64,000 nt of DNA. Source: Jidongwangia harbinensis (GTDB taxonomy: Bacteria; Actinomycetota; Actinomycetes; Mycobacteriales; Micromonosporaceae). The stretch lies in the NCBI RefSeq assembly GCF_020216025.1, contig NZ_JAIWNC010000046.1:1-64000 (forward strand), in the 5' to 3' direction. A program made the position numbers and the translations under genes. Of the stretch, positions 32,503-40,895 are shown piece after piece (within the stretch, counting starts at the first letter, position 1; the number at the start of each line of letters is the position of its first letter). The notes below the pieces were generated by a model. The model saw only the letters and a list, made by a program, of their open reading frames with translations. It did no database searches and had not been told where the DNA came from.

Positions 32503-34539
32503 ATGGCGAGCTCCGTGGCACGTCCGCCGGCACTGCTGCGCCCCGCGCTGGTGGCCGCGGACCGGATGCGGACCAGTCTGCGTCTCGGCACGCTGGTCCT
32601 GCTGCTGGTCGTCCCGGGACTGCTGGCGACGTACGCCTACACCAGCGAAGCCAACGGCAAGATCGCCTTCAGCTCGCTGGAGTACCAGGGCACCGAGGTG
32701 GTCCGGCCCACGCTGCTGGCCCTCGCCGACACGGTGGCCGGGCGCCAGGCCGACCTGGCCGCCGTGCGTACGGCCATCGACGCCCATCCCGACCTGAAGC
32801 TGCGGGACGACCTGCCGAACGGCTCGGACCTGGTCGCCCTGGCCAACGCGCTGGCCGCCCTGGTCACCGAGGTCGGCAACACGTCCAACCTGATCCTGGA
32901 CCCGGACCTCGACTCGTTCTACGTGATGGACGTGCAGATCGTGCAGCTGCCCCGGGCGCTGCTGGCGGCGGCGGAGGCGGCCACCGCGGAGGCGGCCACC
33001 GACCGCACCGCGGTGGCCGAGCAGGCGGTGCGGGCGGGCACCCTCTCCGGGGTGGCGGACAGCCTGCGTACGGACGTCCGCACGGCCGCCGCCAGCACCG
33101 CGCTGCCCGGCCTGGAGGCGGACCTGGCGCCGCTGAACGGTGCCGCCGACGCCCTGGCCGCCCTGGCCACCACGCTCACCGGAGCACTGGCCAACCCTGG
33201 TCCGGTCGACGTGGTGGCCGCCGCCGACGCGATCAAGGCCGCCGTCCCGGCCGCCGTCGACACCCTCCGCCGGCTGCTCACCGTGCGGATCGACGGCTTC
33301 ACCGACGAACGCCTGGTCATCCTGCTCATCGCGGCCGGCGGGTTCGTCGTCGCCGCCTGGTTCGCCGCCGCCGTGCTCTGGCGTACCCGGCATGACGTGG
33401 CGCTCGCCGTGACCGGCGTGACCGCCATCGCCGACGGTGACTTCGCGCCCCGCCGGCTGCCGTCCGGCCGGGACGAACTCGGCGAGATCGGGCAGGCCCT
33501 GGACACCGCCCGGACCCGGATGGTCACCCAGGAGGCGCAGCTGCGCGACGGCCAGGCGATCCGCGAGCAGCAGCTGCGGCACAGCTTCCTCAACCAGAAA
33601 CAGGCCGAGCTGCGGCTCAAGGAACGCGCGCAGGCGATCATCGACGAGTCGACCACGGTGATCGCGGAGGAACTGCGGCAGGTCACCGACCAGGTCGGCG
33701 ACGTACGCCAGGCGTCCGACACGATCGACACGCAGATCTCCACCACCCACGTGGCGACGGCCGCGGTGGTGGACCACGCCCGCCGGGCCGAAGAGGTGAT
33801 CACCTCGCTGGAGGAGAGCCTGCGCCGGGTGGCGGCGACCGCGGTCCTGGTCAAGGGCATCGCCGGGCAGACCCGGCTGCTCGCCCTGAACGCCACCATC
33901 GAGGCGGCCCGGGCCGGCGACCTGGGCCGCGGCTTCACCGTGGTGGCCGACGAGGTGAAGGAACTGGCCACCACGACGTCGCGGTCCACCGAGCAGATCA
34001 CCGAGACCATCGAGAAACTGGAACGCGACACCGCCGAGATGTCCGACACGATCGCCGCGATGGTGTCCGGCATCGGCAGCGTCGGCGAGGCGGCCACCTC
34101 GCTGCGGGCGGTCGCCGCCGACCAGGGCGCGGTGGTGGGCCGCCTGGCCGAGCTGATGGGGCACACCATCGGCCGGGTCGAGGAGATGTCCGGGCTGGCC
34201 GTGCAGCTGGAACGCCGCCGGGCCGACCGGGTGGCGGTGGGCGGCACCGTGGAACTGCGCCTGCCCGGCGGCACCGAACCCCACCCGGCCGCGCTGCTCG
34301 ACGTCAGCGCGGGCGGCGTACGGGTGCGGGTCGAGCCGGAGCTGCCGCTCACCGTCGGGGACACCCTCGAGGTCGTGCTGATCCAGGGCGACGACCGCAT
34401 CCCGGTCCAGGCCCGGGTGGTGAACCGGGGCACCGGCGCGGAGGCCGGTCAGGTCGGCATGGAGTTCCGGGTCGACGACGAGCGCCTCGCCGATCGCATC
34501 GACACCTACGTGAACCGGGTGCTGGACGGCCCAGCCTGA
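32503..34539 (+). CDS. Methyl-accepting chemotaxis protein with C-terminal PilZ domain
   Basis: 678 aa. Membrane segments lie at about 28-47 and 268-292, enclosing a periplasmic-type helical sensor of about 220 residues (nitrate/nitrite-sensor-like). A HAMP region follows, then the MCP signalling domain with its hairpin tip region near ALNATIEAARAGDLGRGFTVV and DEVKELA (about 465-490). A PilZ domain fills the last 105 residues. Both c-di-GMP-binding motifs are there: RRADR (RxxxR) and DVSAGG (DxSxxG). This architecture couples c-di-GMP to receptor output. No che genes lie in the window. The start ATG lies without a clear ribosome-binding site. Confidence 0.85.
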   Translation: MASSVARPPALLRPALVAADRMRTSLRLGTLVLLLVVPGLLATYAYTSEANGKIAFSSLEYQGTEVVRPTLLALADTVAGRQADLAAVRTAIDAHPDLKLRDDLPNGSDLVALANALAALVTEVGNTSNLILDPDLDSFYVMDVQIVQLPRALLAAAEAATAEAATDRTAVAEQAVRAGTLSGVADSLRTDVRTAAASTALPGLEADLAPLNGAADALAALATTLTGALANPGPVDVVAAADAIKAAVPAAVDTLRRLLTVRIDGFTDERLVILLIAAGGFVVAAWFAAAVLWRTRHDVALAVTGVTAIADGDFAPRRLPSGRDELGEIGQALDTARTRMVTQEAQLRDGQAIREQQLRHSFLNQKQAELRLKERAQAIIDESTTVIAEELRQVTDQVGDVRQASDTIDTQISTTHVATAAVVDHARRAEEVITSLEESLRRVAATAVLVKGIAGQTRLLALNATIEAARAGDLGRGFTVVADEVKELATTTSRSTEQITETIEKLERDTAEMSDTIAAMVSGIGSVGEAATSLRAVAADQGAVVGRLAELMGHTIGRVEEMSGLAVQLERRRADRVAVGGTVELRLPGGTEPHPAALLDVSAGGVRVRVEPELPLTVGDTLEVVLIQGDDRIPVQARVVNRGTGAEAGQVGMEFRVDDERLADRIDTYVNRVLDGPA

Positions 34540-34548
34540 ACCGTCGCC

Positions 34549-35100
34549 TCAGAACCGGCGCACGAAACGCCGCTGCCACGGGGTCTCCACCGCCCGCGGA
34601 TGGTAGTGCGCCCGGACGAACGCGACCGCCTCCGCGGCCGGCACCCCGTCCAGCACGGCGAGACAGGCCAGGGCCGTACCGGTCCGGCCGACCCCGCCGC
34701 CGCAGGCGACCTCCACCCGGCCGGTCGCGGCCCGCTCCCGCGCCTCCGCCAGCACCACCCGCAGGTACGCCGGATCGGACGGCAACCGGAAGTCCGGCCA
34801 GCGCACGTGGCGGAACTCCCAGTCCGGCTCGGCCGGCGCCCGCCCGAGCAGGTAGAGGCCGAACGTGGGCGTGCGGCCGGGCGGCAGCGGACGACGCAGG
34901 CCCCGGCCCCGGACGAGAAGCCCCGACGGCAGCCGCAGCACGCCCGGATCGTCCGGCTCCCAGCCCGGCGCCGGGTCCGGGCCGGTCGGTTCCCGGTCGG
35001 CGGCTGGGTCCGGGCCGGTCGGTTCCCGGTCGGCGGCGGGGTTGATCGGCTTCCGGCTGTCTGCTTGGGCCCGGTCCTGCGGCCCCCGGTCGGCGGTCAC
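34549..35100 (-). CDS. Dual-specificity/tyrosine phosphatase-like protein
   Basis: 183 aa from a GTG at 35100 that overlaps the stop of the dihydroxyacetone kinase gene (GTGA). The first 50 residues are low-complexity, with two PAADREPTGPDP repeats. The phosphatase domain (about 55-183) carries the CX5R signature ACGGGVGRTGTALACLA, with the catalytic Cys followed by GGGVGR, and an upstream Asp-containing loop (FRHVRWPDF) that may supply the general acid. The preceding His of the usual HC motif is replaced by Ala. Coupling to a sugar kinase gene is unusual and suggests a regulatory or repair role. The substrate is unknown. Confidence 0.75.
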   Translation of the reverse strand: MTADRGPQDRAQADSRKPINPAADREPTGPDPAADREPTGPDPAPGWEPDDPGVLRLPSGLLVRGRGLRRPLPPGRTPTFGLYLLGRAPAEPDWEFRHVRWPDFRLPSDPAYLRVVLAEARERAATGRVEVACGGGVGRTGTALACLAVLDGVPAAEAVAFVRAHYHPRAVETPWQRRFVRRF

Positions 35101-36791
35101 GGCCGCACCGGCCCGGCCAGGGCGGCCAGCCACAGGGCCACCGCCTGGGCACCGGGATCGGGACGGCCCAGCACCCGGTCGCCCAGATAGCTGGAACGGC
35201 CCAGCCGGGCCCGGATGTCCGCGGTGGCCGCCGCCCCGGCCGCCGCCGCGTCCGCCGCCGCCGACAGGGCGTCCCGCCAGCCGGCCCCGTCCCGCAACGC
35301 CGCCTCGAAGGCGTCCGCCGCCGGTGCCAGCGCGTCCACCATGGTCCGGTCGCCCACCTCGGCGCCGCCCACCTCGCGGACCCCGTCCACGCCGGCCCGT
35401 AACGCGGCCGCCCACGACCGCGGCGTGGAGTCCGGCAACGCCGCCGCGGCGCGCAGCAGCAGGACCGCGTACAACGGGCCGGAGGTGCCGCCGACACTGC
35501 GCCGCACGGTCGCCGACGCGGCCCGGAGCACCGCCGCCGGCCCGGCCTCGCCGGGATAGTCCGGGCACTCGGCGAGCAACGCGGCCGCCCCGCGCGCCAG
35601 ACTGATGCCCAGGTCGCCGTCGCCCACCTCGCGGTCCAGCTCGGTGAGTTCGTCGCGTACCGAGATCAGCGCCTCGGCCACCGCCTCCAGCCCGCGGCGT
35701 ACCGGATCGTCGACCGGCAGCGTGCCGGACTCGCCCCGGTCCGCCGGCGGCGCGGGCACCGACGCGGGCTCGCCCGCGGAGACGGTGCCCGGCCACCCCG
35801 GCGCCGTGGTGGGTGCGTCCAGGGCGGCCACCGTCTCGTCGTCCACCGGCAGCACGCTCAGCGAACAACCGGCCATGTCCAGCGCGGTGAGGAAGTTGCC
35901 ATCCCACACCCGGTCCACCACGATGCCGCGCTCCCGCAGCCGCGCCACGGCGGCTCCGGCCACGATGGACAACTCCATCGGCGGCGTCGCACCCAGACCG
36001 TTCACCAGCAGCGCCACCCGCTGCCCCGCGGCGATGCCACGGTCCTCGACGATCGCGGTGAGCAGGCGGTCCACCACGTCCCGGGCCGGTTGCAGCGTGG
36101 TCCGCTCGACGCCCGGCTCGCCGTGGATGCCCAGCCCCCACTCGATCTCGTCGGCCTCCAGCAGGAACCCCGGCTGCCCGGCCGCCGGCACCGTGCACGG
36201 CGTCAGCGCCAGGCCCATCGTGCCGACCGTGTCCGCCGCCCGCTGCGCCCGCCGGGCCACCTCGTCCAGCGGCAGGCCCGCCTCCGCGGCGGCGCCGGCC
36301 ACCTTGTGCACCAGGACCGTCCCGGCCAGTCCGCGCCGCCCGGCACCGGCCCCGCCGGCCAGCGCCACGTCGTCGGCGACCACCACGGTGGCCACGTCGA
36401 TGCCCTCGGACCGCGCCAGCTCCGCGGCGAGGCCGAAGTTGAGCCGGTCGCCGGTGTAGTTCTTGACGATCAGCAGCACCCCGCCGGGCGACGCCACCGC
36501 CCGGATCGCCTCCAGCACCGCGTCCACCGACGGCGACGTGAAGACCTCACCGGCGACTGCGGCGGTCAGCATGCCCCGTCCCACGTAGCCGGCGTGCGCC
36601 GGCTCGTGTCCCGCGCCGCCGCCGGAGAGCAGCGTGACCAGCCCGGCGGCGCGCACGTCCGCGACGTCGCGACGCAGGGCGGTGGTGGAGCCCTGCAGGC
36701 GGGCGATGCCCGGGTGGGTCAGTGTGAGTCCGTCCAAAGCCTCGCCGACCACGTCGCCGGCCGCGTTGATGAGTTTCTTCACGCCGCCCAT
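35097..36791 (-). CDS. Dihydroxyacetone kinase, DhaK-DhaL fusion (ATP-dependent type)
   Basis: 564 aa from an ATG at 36791 with AAGGAAAG just before it. The DhaK domain (about 1-330) has LLSGGGAGHEPAHAGYVG, and GIHGEPG with the histidine that holds the carbonyl substrate as a hemiaminal. After a Pro/Ala linker, the DhaL domain (about 370-564) shows LDREVGDGDLG (Mg-ATP-binding Asp residues) and GGTSGPLYAVLL. The fusion phosphorylates dihydroxyacetone or other small ketoses/aldoses with ATP, not with a PTS. It is first of a two-gene operon with the phosphatase-like gene (4-nt overlap). The 522 bp upstream of it contain a 40-bp palindrome, the argS leader and the argS promoter. Confidence 0.9.
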   Translation of the reverse strand: MGGVKKLINAAGDVVGEALDGLTLTHPGIARLQGSTTALRRDVADVRAAGLVTLLSGGGAGHEPAHAGYVGRGMLTAAVAGEVFTSPSVDAVLEAIRAVASPGGVLLIVKNYTGDRLNFGLAAELARSEGIDVATVVVADDVALAGGAGAGRRGLAGTVLVHKVAGAAAEAGLPLDEVARRAQRAADTVGTMGLALTPCTVPAAGQPGFLLEADEIEWGLGIHGEPGVERTTLQPARDVVDRLLTAIVEDRGIAAGQRVALLVNGLGATPPMELSIVAGAAVARLRERGIVVDRVWDGNFLTALDMAGCSLSVLPVDDETVAALDAPTTAPGWPGTVSAGEPASVPAPPADRGESGTLPVDDPVRRGLEAVAEALISVRDELTELDREVGDGDLGISLARGAAALLAECPDYPGEAGPAAVLRAASATVRRSVGGTSGPLYAVLLLRAAAALPDSTPRSWAAALRAGVDGVREVGGAEVGDRTMVDALAPAADAFEAALRDGAGWRDALSAAADAAAAGAAATADIRARLGRSSYLGDRVLGRPDPGAQAVALWLAALAGPVRP

Positions 36792-36984
36792 CTTTCCTTG
36801 CCGGGCGCCGGCCCGCGCGCCCGTGCCGGGGAAGGGGATGTCGTGGACCTGGCCGGCGGCGCCCCCGCCGGCCGTGCCCGGGCCGGTGCCCGGCAGCGGG
36901 TGGTGCGCTCCGGATCGCCGGCCGCCGTTCTTGTCAAGGTGACCCGATCCGTCCCGTTCCCACCCGCAAGCCGTTCGCCAACGA
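36792..36984. other. Upstream region of the kinase operon, no gene recognised
   Basis: Between the dihydroxyacetone kinase start and the palindrome at 36985 no credible ORF or clear promoter motif was found. The kinase promoter should lie here on the minus strand. Confidence 0.35.
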
Positions 36985-37024
36985 CGCTGGTGTGCCACTG
37001 GAGCGCTCCAGTGGTACACCAGCG
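36985..37024. repeat. Near-perfect 40-bp palindrome (second copy)
   Basis: The centre lies between 37004 and 37005. Nineteen of twenty base pairs on each arm match. The core ACTGGAGCGCTCCAGT differs from the copy at 23900 by compensated changes on both arms, so symmetry is conserved rather than only sequence. Confidence 0.9.
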
Positions 37025-37137
37025 CCACGCGACTCGGCGCGATCTGAGCGGCAGACGGCGTGCGGCGGGGACGGCCGGGGACGTCCGCTCGGCACGGGCC
37101 GGGTGAAATGTCGGCGGCGGGTGGGGGAGCCGGCCGC

Positions 37138-37143
37138 TAGAGT
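37138..37143 (+). promoter_or_regulatory. -10 box upstream of the argS leader ORF
   Basis: TAGAGT lies 7 nt before the ATG at 37151, as for a leaderless transcript beginning at that ATG. Confidence 0.5.
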
Positions 37144-37150
37144 GGGCGGC

Positions 37151-37207
37151 ATGTGCAGCGACGTGCGACGCCAGCGACGCCGGGTCCGTCCCGACCGTCC
37201 GCGCTGA
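37151..37207 (+). CDS. Arginine-rich 18-codon leader peptide of argS (candidate attenuator)
   Basis: ATG at 37151 to TGA at 37207 reads MCSDVRRQRRRVRPDRPR: eight arginines in 18 residues, using CGA, CGC, CGG and CGT. It lies 106 nt upstream of argS on the same strand, right after a TAGAGT box, and is followed by a perfect 10-bp hairpin (37220-37245). Leader peptides rich in the cognate amino acid are used in actinobacteria to attenuate amino-acid genes. Stalling at arginine codons when charged tRNA-Arg is scarce would favour argS expression. This is inference from sequence only. Confidence 0.5.
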   Translation: MCSDVRRQRRRVRPDRPR

Positions 37208-37219
37208 CGCACGTTCTCC

Positions 37220-37245
37220 GCCGGCGGGTCGCCTCACCCGCCGGC
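37220..37245 (+). promoter_or_regulatory. Hairpin between leader ORF and argS
   Basis: GCCGGCGGGT (37220-37229) pairs perfectly with ACCCGCCGGC (37236-37245) around a 6-nt loop. It starts 13 nt after the leader stop. No T-run follows, so if it attenuates, it may act with Rho or by sequestering the region upstream of argS. Confidence 0.5.
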
Positions 37246-37313
37246 TGTGCACCCCCGGGCGCACGACGGTGCTGATCGACCCGCGACCGTCCGTACCGTC
37301 GATGGGGTCTCTG

Positions 37314-38972
37314 ATGAACTTCGAAGCTCTGCTGTCCGACCGGCTCGCCACCGCTCTGCAGGCCGTCGCCGGCCGTCCGGTGGATGCCGCCGTCCGGCGT
37401 TCGCAGCATGCCGACTTCCAGTCCGGGGCGGCGTTGCCGCTGGCCCGGGTGCTGCGGCGGGCACCCCGGGACGTCGCGTCCGACGTGCTGGCCCGCGCCG
37501 ACCTGGGCGGGATCGCGGTGGCCGAGGTGTCCGGGCCCGGGTTCGTCAATCTGAGCGTGGACGACGGGCTGGTGCACGCGGCGCTGGCGGAACTGGCCGC
37601 GGACGGCCGGCTCGGGGTGCCGCTGACCACCGAGCCGCGGACCGTGGTGGTCGACTACTCGGCGCCGAACGTGGCCAAGGAACTGCACGTGGGGCATCTG
37701 CGGTCGACCGTGATCGGGGACGCGGCGGCGCGGCTGCTGGAGTGGGCCGGTCACCGGGTGGTGCGGGCCAACCATCTCGGGGACTGGGGTACGCCGTTCG
37801 GGATGCTGCTGGAGCACCTGCTGGAGACCGGCGGCGGGGAGGGCGGCGATCTGACCGCGTTCTACCGGGCGGCGCGGGCGAGGTTCGACGCCGACCCGGA
37901 GTTCCGGGTGCGGGCCCGGTTGCGGGTGGTGGCGCTGCAGGGCGGCGACGCCACCACCACGGCGCTGTGGCGGCGGTTGGTGGCGCAGTCGGAGAGCTAC
38001 TTCCTGGACGTGTACGACCGGCTGGGCGTGACGCTGACCGCCGGCGACTTCGTGGGGGAGAGCTTCTACCAGGACATGCTCGCCGACGTGGTGGCGGAAC
38101 TCGAGGACAAGGGCCTGGTCCGGGTCAGCGACGGCGCGTTGTGCGCGTTCCCGGACGGGTTCACCGGCCGGGACGGCGGGCCGTTGCCGCTGATCGTGCG
38201 CAAGAGCGACGGCGGATTCGGGTACGCCGCCACCGACCTGGCGGCGCTGCGTCACCGGGTGCGGGAGCTGGGCGCGTCCCAGCTGCTCTACGTGGTGGGC
38301 ACGCCGCAGCGGATGCACTTCCAGATGGTGTACGCGGTGGCCCGCGCCGCCGGCTGGCTGCCCGCCGGGGTGACCGCCACGCACATCGGGTTCGGTTCCA
38401 TCCTCGGGCCGGACGGCCGGACGTTCGCGAGCCGGTCCGGTGACCCGGTGAAACTGGCCGACCTGCTGGACACCGCGGAGCAGCGGGCGTCCGCGCTGAG
38501 CGCCGATCCTCTGGTGGCCCGGGCGGTGGGCGTCGGCGCGCTGAAGTACGCCGACCTGTCCGGCGACCGGATGTCCGACTACCTGTTCGACTGGGACCGG
38601 ATGCTGGCGCTCACCGGCAACACCGGGCCCTACCTGCAGTACGCGCACGCCCGGATCCGCTCGATCCTGCGGAAGTCCGGTGCCGCGCCGGGCCCGGTGT
38701 CGCTCACCGACCCGGCGGAGCGGGCGCTGGCACTGGAACTGCTCGCGTTCCCGGCGCTGGTGGAGCAGGTGGTGTCGTCGCTGGAACTGCACCGGCTGGC
38801 CGGGCAGCTGTACCGGGTGGCGACCACGTTCAGCGCGTTCTACGAGCGGTGCCCGGTGCGCACCGCCCCGCCGGCGGTGCGGGACAGCCGGCTCGGGCTG
38901 TGCGAGCTGACCGCCCGGGTGCTACGGCAGGGGCTGGGTCTGCTCGGCATCGACACTCCGGAGCGCATGTGA
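37314..38972 (+). CDS. argS: Arginyl-tRNA synthetase
   Basis: 552 aa, class Ia synthetase joining arginine to tRNA-Arg. Start chosen at 37314 (MNFEALLSDRLATALQ, typical family N-terminus; GGGG six bases upstream). The N-terminal tRNA-recognition (Add-1) domain covers about 1-90. The HIGH motif is HVGH (125-128) in VAKELHVGHLRSTVIGD. The KMSKS region is non-canonical (GPDGRTFASRSGD), as in many ArgRS enzymes. The DALR anticodon-binding domain ends in LLGIDTPERM. All expected parts are present. The end overlaps the convergent RDD gene by 51 nt. A leader ORF and hairpin upstream suggest attenuation. Confidence 0.93.
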   Translation: MNFEALLSDRLATALQAVAGRPVDAAVRRSQHADFQSGAALPLARVLRRAPRDVASDVLARADLGGIAVAEVSGPGFVNLSVDDGLVHAALAELAADGRLGVPLTTEPRTVVVDYSAPNVAKELHVGHLRSTVIGDAAARLLEWAGHRVVRANHLGDWGTPFGMLLEHLLETGGGEGGDLTAFYRAARARFDADPEFRVRARLRVVALQGGDATTTALWRRLVAQSESYFLDVYDRLGVTLTAGDFVGESFYQDMLADVVAELEDKGLVRVSDGALCAFPDGFTGRDGGPLPLIVRKSDGGFGYAATDLAALRHRVRELGASQLLYVVGTPQRMHFQMVYAVARAAGWLPAGVTATHIGFGSILGPDGRTFASRSGDPVKLADLLDTAEQRASALSADPLVARAVGVGALKYADLSGDRMSDYLFDWDRMLALTGNTGPYLQYAHARIRSILRKSGAAPGPVSLTDPAERALALELLAFPALVEQVVSSLELHRLAGQLYRVATTFSAFYERCPVRTAPPAVRDSRLGLCELTARVLRQGLGLLGIDTPERM

Positions 38973-39875
38973 CGTGCCGAAGCGGTCCAGCCGTCCGAAG
39001 CCGGGCCAGATCCGGTCGGTGAGTTCGCGGGACGCGTACACGTGCTGGGCGGCGCGGCGGCGCCGCTCGGCCAGCACCGCGGCCAGGAACAGCCACGGCG
39101 GCGTGCCCGGTGGCGGCGGCTGCGGGATGCGGGCGGCCATCTCCTCGGCCAGCGCGTACGCGAACCGGCGATGGTACGGCTGCCGGATCTGCTTGCTGCG
39201 GGCCAGGTAGTGCCGGGTGGCCAGGGCCAGGTCGTCGTCGATCCCGCTGAGGTCCAGGGTGGCCGCCCACCCGGCCAGCGCCGGAGGCATGGCCGGCATC
39301 CAGCCCCACTCCGCGGACGACCGCTCGTGCACCACGAACGTGCCGGCGGCCAGATCGCCGAGGCGCCGGCTGCGCGCCGAGAACAGCATGGTGAGCATGC
39401 TGACCACCCAGGTGATCAGCGGCATGATCAGGCCGGGCCACTCGACGGCCACGCCGACCAGGGTGCGGGTCAGCGCGTGCCGTACCCGGATCGGGCCGCC
39501 GTCCTCCCGGACCACCCGCAGGCCCAGCGCGCGCTTGCCCAGGCTGCGCCCGTTGGTCAGGGTCTCCATCAGCGTCGGGTACGCGATGAACACGCCGATC
39601 GTCAGCACCAGGAACGTGGTCTGCACGAACGCGTCGTCGACCAGGTCACCGAAGATCGGCGGGATCGCCAGCAGCGCCACCGCGACCAGGAACAGCACCA
39701 GCACCACCTGGACGCCGATGTCCAGCAGCAGGGCCAGCGCCCGGGAGCCGAGCCGGGCCACCCGGACGTCGACCTCCACCGCCTCGCCGTTGACCAGCCG
39801 GTCGCCGCCGGGGGCGGCGTCCGGCGGACGGGGCACGGCGGGCACGGTCACCCGCACAGTCAACACCATCCGCAC
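38922..39875 (-). CDS. RDD-family membrane protein
   Basis: 317 aa. The RDD domain (about 28-180) begins VNGEAVEVDVRVARLGSRALALLLD and has three to four membrane segments, with the conserved Arg near ARLGSRAL and an Asp in LLLDIGVQV. LGKRALGLRVV is the family's typical loop. The C-terminal 110 residues are soluble and helical. RDD proteins are poorly understood; some act as Na+(K+)/H+ antiporters. It is divergent from spoIIM across 19 nt and belongs to a neighbourhood (SpoIIM, DUF58, MoxR, DUF4129) that is conserved in actinobacteria. The start is uncertain. Confidence 0.85.
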   Translation of the reverse strand: MRMVLTVRVTVPAVPRPPDAAPGGDRLVNGEAVEVDVRVARLGSRALALLLDIGVQVVLVLFLVAVALLAIPPIFGDLVDDAFVQTTFLVLTIGVFIAYPTLMETLTNGRSLGKRALGLRVVREDGGPIRVRHALTRTLVGVAVEWPGLIMPLITWVVSMLTMLFSARSRRLGDLAAGTFVVHERSSAEWGWMPAMPPALAGWAATLDLSGIDDDLALATRHYLARSKQIRQPYHRRFAYALAEEMAARIPQPPPPGTPPWLFLAAVLAERRRRAAQHVYASRELTDRIWPGFGRLDRFGTSHALRSVDAEQTQPLP

Positions 39876-39882
39876 CGCGGGC

Positions 39883-39888
39883 TACGCT
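39883..39888 (+). promoter_or_regulatory. -10 box for a leaderless spoIIM-like mRNA
   Basis: TACGCT lies 6 nt before the GTG at 39895. No ribosome-binding site is present. Confidence 0.5.
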
Positions 39889-39894
39889 GCGGCG

Positions 39895-40890
39895 GTGGAC
39901 CTCGACGCGTATGTGGCCGAGCACCGCGGCGAGTGGAACCGCCTGGAGACGCTGACCCGCAAGCGCCGGCTGTCCCCGGACGAGGCGGACGAGCTGGTGC
40001 TGCTCTACCAGCGCGCCGCCACCCACCTGTCGCTGGTCCGCAGCCGCTCGCCGGACCCGGTGCTGATCGCCGGGCTGTCCCGGCTGGTGCTGGCCGCCCG
40101 CGCCGCGATCACCGGCGGGCGCCGCTTCTCCTGGCAGCCGGTGGCCCGGTTCTTCACCAGCGCGCTCCCCGGCGAGTTGTACCGGGCCCGGTGGTGGTGG
40201 ATCGGCGTCGGCGTGCTCTGCGTGGTGCTCGGCGGCGCGCTGATGCGGTACGTCGCCGCGAACCCGGACGTGGCCGCGCTGTTCATGAGCGACGAGGACA
40301 TCCAGCAGCTGGTCGCCAACGACTTCGTCGGCTACTACAGCGAGTTCCAGGCGCAGAACTTCGCCGCCCTGGTGTGGACGAACAACGCCCTGCTCACCGC
40401 GCAGTGCCTGGCGTCCGGCGTACTCATCATCCCGGTGTTGTACCTGCTCGGCGCGAACCTGCTCTCGATCGGCGTCACCGGCGGGGTGATGATCGGCGCG
40501 GACGCCGGCGACACCTTCTTCACCTACATCGCGCCGCACGGCCTGCTGGAACTGACCTGTGTGTTCGTCGGCGCCGGGGTGGGCCTGCGGATCGGCTGGG
40601 CGTGGATCGCGCCGGGCCCGCACCGCACCCGCGGGCAGGCGCTGGCCGAACGGGCCCGCAGCGGCATGCTGGTCGCCCTCGGCCTGGCGCTCACGCTCGG
40701 CGTGGCCGGCCTGCTGGAGGCGTACGTGACGCCGTCGTCGCTGCCGGCGGTGCTGCGGATCGCCATCGGCGCGCTGGTCTGGCTGCTGTTCCTGGGGTAC
40801 GCGCTGGGGGTCGGCGGGGCGGCGCACCGGCGCCGGGCGTCGGCGGACCTCACCGAGCAGGACGGCGCCGCCGAAGTCCCGATGCGCTGA
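39895..40890 (+). CDS. Stage II sporulation protein M-like membrane protein (SpoIIM/DUF95)
   Basis: 331 aa from a GTG at 39895. The soluble N-terminus (about 1-95) has WNRLETLTRKRRLSPDEADEL. Five to six membrane segments follow, including WWWIGVGVLCVVLGGAL, LLTAQCLASGVLIIPVLYLL and ALGLALTLGVAGLLEAYV, with the family's HGLLELTCVFVGAGVGL motif. In Bacillus SpoIIM forms part of the engulfment complex; in non-endospore actinobacteria its role is not known. It is probably a membrane partner of the RDD/MoxR/DUF58 module. The gene converges on the DUF58 gene with 5 nt between stops. Confidence 0.85.
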   Translation: MDLDAYVAEHRGEWNRLETLTRKRRLSPDEADELVLLYQRAATHLSLVRSRSPDPVLIAGLSRLVLAARAAITGGRRFSWQPVARFFTSALPGELYRARWWWIGVGVLCVVLGGALMRYVAANPDVAALFMSDEDIQQLVANDFVGYYSEFQAQNFAALVWTNNALLTAQCLASGVLIIPVLYLLGANLLSIGVTGGVMIGADAGDTFFTYIAPHGLLELTCVFVGAGVGLRIGWAWIAPGPHRTRGQALAERARSGMLVALGLALTLGVAGLLEAYVTPSSLPAVLRIAIGALVWLLFLGYALGVGGAAHRRRASADLTEQDGAAEVPMR

Positions 40891-40895
40891 CCGGT

